A DNA stretch of 8,603 nucleotides, taken from contig CALCCV010000518.1 of the NCBI GenBank assembly GCA_937900305.1, forward strand, positions 1-8,603, read 5' to 3'. Positions 6,366 to 8,603 of this stretch are shown in pieces; positions within the stretch are counted from its first letter, which is position 1, and each line of letters opens with the position of its first letter. The translations under genes and the position numbers were made by a program. This DNA comes from an uncultured Pseudobdellovibrionaceae bacterium. Lineage in GTDB: Bacteria; Bdellovibrionota; Bdellovibrionia; Bdellovibrionales; Bdellovibrionaceae. The notes under the pieces are model-generated. The model saw only the letters and a list, made by a program, of their open reading frames with translations, was not told the DNA's origin and did not search any database.

Positions 6366-6423
6366 GTCTTCCGCTATAGGCTTTCACGATACCACAGCCT
6401 GCGCCCCGGCTCAAGCGGAAGAC
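6366..6423. repeat. Perfect 10-bp inverted repeat around the pan operon promoter region
   Basis: GTCTTCCGCT (6366-6375) and AGCGGAAGAC (6414-6423) are exact reverse complements, with 38 bases between. The arms flank the -10 box of the candidate pan promoter, and the right arm touches its -35 box. A further CCGCT occurs at 6431-6435. The repeat lies in the shared control region of the pan operon and the divergent membrane-protein gene, so it could be a split operator. No regulator is encoded next to it. Confidence 0.5.
6386..6414 (-). promoter_or_regulatory. Candidate promoter of the DUF2520-panB-panC/coaB-coaX-panD operon
   Basis: On the minus strand TTGAGC (6409-6414) and TATCGT (6386-6391) are separated by 17 bases, with TGG directly before the -10 box (extended -10 pattern). 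Each hexamer matches four of six consensus bases. Transcription would start near 6379, giving a leader of about 60 nt before ATG 6318. The match is moderate, but position and spacing are good. Confidence 0.4.
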
Positions 6424-6476
6424 CTTTGACCCGCTATTGGTCGAAGAAATCTAGTGGTGAACGAGGAGATAGCGAC

Positions 6477-7175
6477 ATGCAAAAAACCGAAACTCTCGCA
6501 GATCCGTCCCTGAAACCCTTGCGCAAAGGGATGGACAAACGGATCCTTGGATTCCTGTCTCTGCTGGCGCTGCTGGGCCTTTTTACGGTTTTGATTCTCG
6601 GCATTCAAGCCAAGCCAGTCCCCTGGATTAAACCCAGCCACGTCGACCAAACGTATTCGTGGGGTCGCGTTGTCGCCGAACGCTTGAAGGAAAAATTTGA
6701 TCGCACTCCCAAAATCATTCTGTCACTGCCGACAGATTTTAGCTTTGAATCAGATCAAGTTCGCGGATTTTTGCAAGCCACCAATCACGAGATGCCCCTT
6801 CCCGAACCTGCTGAATTGCAATCCGTGACAGGCACTCAGCTGATGGAGTTTTTAACAAACGCAAAATCTGGCGTTTTTTTTGTTCCTGACAATGTCGCCT
6901 GGGAGGCGCGTTCGGTCCTGCGCGAAGCACAGTTTCAACACTCTTTCGTCGTTGTGTATTGGACCAAAATTTTTCCAACTTGGTCTGAGAGTCCCGATTG
7001 CACATCACCGCGGCCGGTTCAGTGGGAGTGCCAACTCACTGACACTTGGCAAATTCACCGCCGCCAGTTCAAACCCAGCAAAAATTATTTCGGCATGCTT
7101 CTCCAGCATTCACAATTTGAATATGTCTCTTATCTTCAGTCTTCAACTGAACTTTCTACGCATTTAGAACCTTAG
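6477..7175 (+). CDS. Unrecognised single-pass membrane-anchored protein
   Basis: This 232-residue protein has a basic N-terminal tail (KPLRKGMDKR), one hydrophobic segment at about 23-43 and a long soluble C-terminal part predicted to lie in the periplasm. The soluble region starts with a helix-like YSWGRVVAERLKEKF (60-74) and contains two cysteines (175 and 185) close enough for a disulfide. I do not recognise a family or catalytic motif. ATG 6477 is chosen because GAGGAG (6463-6468) is eight bases upstream; an in-frame TTG at 6426 has no supporting site. It is transcribed away from the pan operon and shares its upstream region, including the inverted repeat. No terminator is visible between it and the hydrolase gene 144 bases downstream. 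Confidence 0.75.
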   Translation: MQKTETLADPSLKPLRKGMDKRILGFLSLLALLGLFTVLILGIQAKPVPWIKPSHVDQTYSWGRVVAERLKEKFDRTPKIILSLPTDFSFESDQVRGFLQATNHEMPLPEPAELQSVTGTQLMEFLTNAKSGVFFVPDNVAWEARSVLREAQFQHSFVVVYWTKIFPTWSESPDCTSPRPVQWECQLTDTWQIHRRQFKPSKNYFGMLLQHSQFEYVSYLQSSTELSTHLEP

Positions 7176-7319
7176 CTCCGCAGGCCGTCGCTGCATTGAT
7201 CATTTGACTCCCTTTATCCTGGTGGCAGGCTAATGTTTACCGGCACGCGGAGTGCTCACCGCAATGTCGGACGATGAACCGATTCAATCTAATTAAGGCC
7301 ATTTTGCAAAGGGGAGCTT

Positions 7320-8267
7320 GTGGACAAAATCAAATTTCAATTTACTAATCTTTTGTTCACTTTTACTTCTCTTGTCGCCATTTTTCTAGCCAGCATGACC
7401 GCCGCAGCTATCGAAGGGTTGCCGGCCCAACCGACAGATCCGGCGCACCCGGGCAGTGCAATCGCACCGTATGAAGTTGAACGGGCAGATTTTGTTCTGG
7501 ATGGTCGCAGCGTTGAAGTTTTTTTACCAAAGTCGGCGACAGGTCCGCAAAAATATCCATTGATCGTATTTGGCCATGGCCAAGCCCTGGGAGTTGAACA
7601 TTATCGCCGGACGTTAGAACATCTCGCACGCAAAGGAGTTGTCGCCATTCATCCTCAGTTTGACACGGGATTTTTTGACCGCAATTGGCGACGAATGGCT
7701 GATGATTACAATCGACTGACAGCCGAGGCCCTCTCTCGCTATGCTAATTTTATTGCGGCCGATCAAATCGTCTATTCTGGACATTCAAAAGGAGCTTACG
7801 TCGCCTTGGTGGCGGCCGGCGCGCCCAGCCGAAGTGCTAACCCACCCAAAGCTCTAATCCTCTTCGAACCCGCAGGCTACGATGCCGAATACATCCAGCA
7901 AATGGACGTTAAAACGCCGGTGACTTTGACTTGGGCCGACGGCGACACCATCACTCCTGCCACCCTCATTCACGAAATCTATGAAAAGCTTCCAACTCAA
8001 TACAAGCAGCTCATCCAAGTCAGCAGCTATGCCGCCACAGAGCCAGAACTCGTCGCTGATCACTTTTTCATGCTCACAAAATCCTCCGTGGTGGGCGGCC
8101 GAACAGGAGTTTCACCCTTTCATTATTTTGGCGGCTGGAAATGGCTCCTAGGATCTGCTTGGGATTTGCAGAGTGGAGGCGGACTCACAAATGCTTATGT
8201 TTATGGTGCCGAGACGGACTCGACTGGAATTTCAATTCTCAAACACCATGTCTTAAAAAGCTGGTGA
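7320..8267 (+). CDS. Secreted alpha/beta hydrolase (esterase-like)
   Basis: This 315-residue protein has an N-terminal signal sequence (hydrophobic 9-28, likely cleaved near the TAAA at 27-30) and an alpha/beta hydrolase fold. The oxyanion strand reads LIVFGHGQ (81-88), the nucleophile elbow is GHSKG with Ser156, the likely acid is Asp209 in ADGDTITP, and the likely base is His248 in ADHFF. The layout resembles the chlorophyllase/dienelactone hydrolase/PET-hydrolase-like group, so an ester substrate is likely, but specificity cannot be read. GTG 7320 follows GGGGAG closely; the next ATG would remove most of the signal sequence. A TCTAAT -10-like box (7288-7293) lacks a clear -35 box. Its stop is one base from the stop of the convergent gene. 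Confidence 0.87.
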   Translation: MDKIKFQFTNLLFTFTSLVAIFLASMTAAAIEGLPAQPTDPAHPGSAIAPYEVERADFVLDGRSVEVFLPKSATGPQKYPLIVFGHGQALGVEHYRRTLEHLARKGVVAIHPQFDTGFFDRNWRRMADDYNRLTAEALSRYANFIAADQIVYSGHSKGAYVALVAAGAPSRSANPPKALILFEPAGYDAEYIQQMDVKTPVTLTWADGDTITPATLIHEIYEKLPTQYKQLIQVSSYAATEPELVADHFFMLTKSSVVGGRTGVSPFHYFGGWKWLLGSAWDLQSGGGLTNAYVYGAETDSTGISILKHHVLKSW

Positions 8268-8268
8268 G

Positions 8269-8603
8269 TCACCGCAACTCTTCATCCACCCAACTCAGAT
8301 TGTCGGCGACAGTCAACCAGCGGGCGTGACGCAAATTATTGGTCTTCAATCGCATTTCGCGCACCGCTCGATTGCTAAAGACACGATCGATTTCAATGAG
8401 TGCTTGCTTCAAATCATTCCAAGTCGATTCAGACATTCGAAGATAGCGAATCATAAAATGGGATTCTGCGGACGTCTGATGAATCGCCTGCCTTGTCATC
8501 TGCGAAGCCCATTGCGCATACAGATCCAAAATAAATTTCGAGCAACCAATCCATTTGATGGGATGCGGAGACGGCAATTTCAATCGATTGTGAGGCAAAA
8601 CCG
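8269..8603 (-). CDS. C-terminal part of an unidentified protein, possibly TIGR02147/DUF4423 type (runs off the right edge)
   Basis: An open frame enters from the right edge and ends at TGA 8271-8269, giving about 111 visible residues with no convincing internal start (TTG 8598 is in frame but has no visible supporting site). The end is mostly helical in character, with several basic stretches. A pattern of a Y/W-containing helix, a short hydrophobic strand with FMIRYLRMSES, then a helix (WNDLKQALIEIDRVF) is reminiscent of the C-terminus of the TIGR02147/DUF4423 proteins abundant in Bdellovibrio and Fibrobacter. That assignment is weak. The existence of the gene is supported by frame openness up to the edge and by its tight convergence with the hydrolase gene. 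Confidence 0.5.
   Translation of the reverse strand, partial: VLPHNRLKLPSPHPIKWIGCSKFILDLYAQWASQMTRQAIHQTSAESHFMIRYLRMSESTWNDLKQALIEIDRVFSNRAVREMRLKTNNLRHARWLTVADNLSWVDEELR

Noticed and set aside
6426..6455. TTGACC-18-TCTAGT as a plus-strand promoter for the membrane protein
   Set aside because: Transcription would start directly at the GAGGAG ribosome site, leaving almost no leader; the -10 match is poor.
7204..7234. TTGACT-19-GCTAAT as the hydrolase promoter
   Set aside because: The spacing is long and the -10 box has only four matches; the evidence is too thin to annotate.

Overview
The window looks like ordinary chromosome from a Gram-negative bacterium, plausibly one of the Bdellovibrionota or a relative. 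The clues are moderate GC, strong AGGAGG-type ribosome binding sites, a small outer-membrane-type lipoprotein, a secreted DUF4360 protein and a possible TIGR02147/DUF4423-type protein at the right edge. The taxonomic call is an inference and is not secure.

The core (1965-6318, minus strand) is a compact vitamin B5/coenzyme A operon. In transcription order it holds a Rossmann/DUF2520 protein (candidate ketopantoate reductase), panB, a panC-coaB fusion, coaX and panD. The first four genes overlap or are separated by at most about 35 nt, and panD follows 56 nt later. Together the products could carry ketoisovalerate plus aspartate to pantothenate (PanB, a ketopantoate reductase, PanD, PanC), phosphorylate it (CoaX) and join cysteine (CoaB). 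The decarboxylase CoaC and the late enzymes CoaD and CoaE are not in the window. The most striking item is the single reading frame joining pantothenate synthetase to phosphopantothenate-cysteine ligase. These two steps are not consecutive, and the kinase acting between them is encoded by the next gene, overlapping by 4 nt. A candidate promoter lies upstream of the DUF2520 gene, flanked by a perfect 10-bp inverted repeat.

Left of the operon, a short lipoprotein gene (plus strand) converges on panD with a 28-nt overlap. It has a clear sigma70-type promoter and a leader that can form two mutually exclusive hairpins. Divergent from it is a two-gene unit: a secreted DUF4360 protein followed, with a 1-nt overlap, by a phosphinothricin-acetyltransferase-type GNAT enzyme. 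At the left edge is the N-terminal end of a zinc-ribbon, transposase-like protein.

Right of the operon, a divergent gene encodes an unrecognised single-pass membrane-anchored protein. It is followed by a secreted alpha/beta hydrolase (plus strand), which meets the stop codon of a partial minus-strand gene 1 nt away. I found no rRNA, tRNA, CRISPR array, complete insertion sequence or convincing intrinsic terminator. No gene-free stretch exceeds 300 bases.
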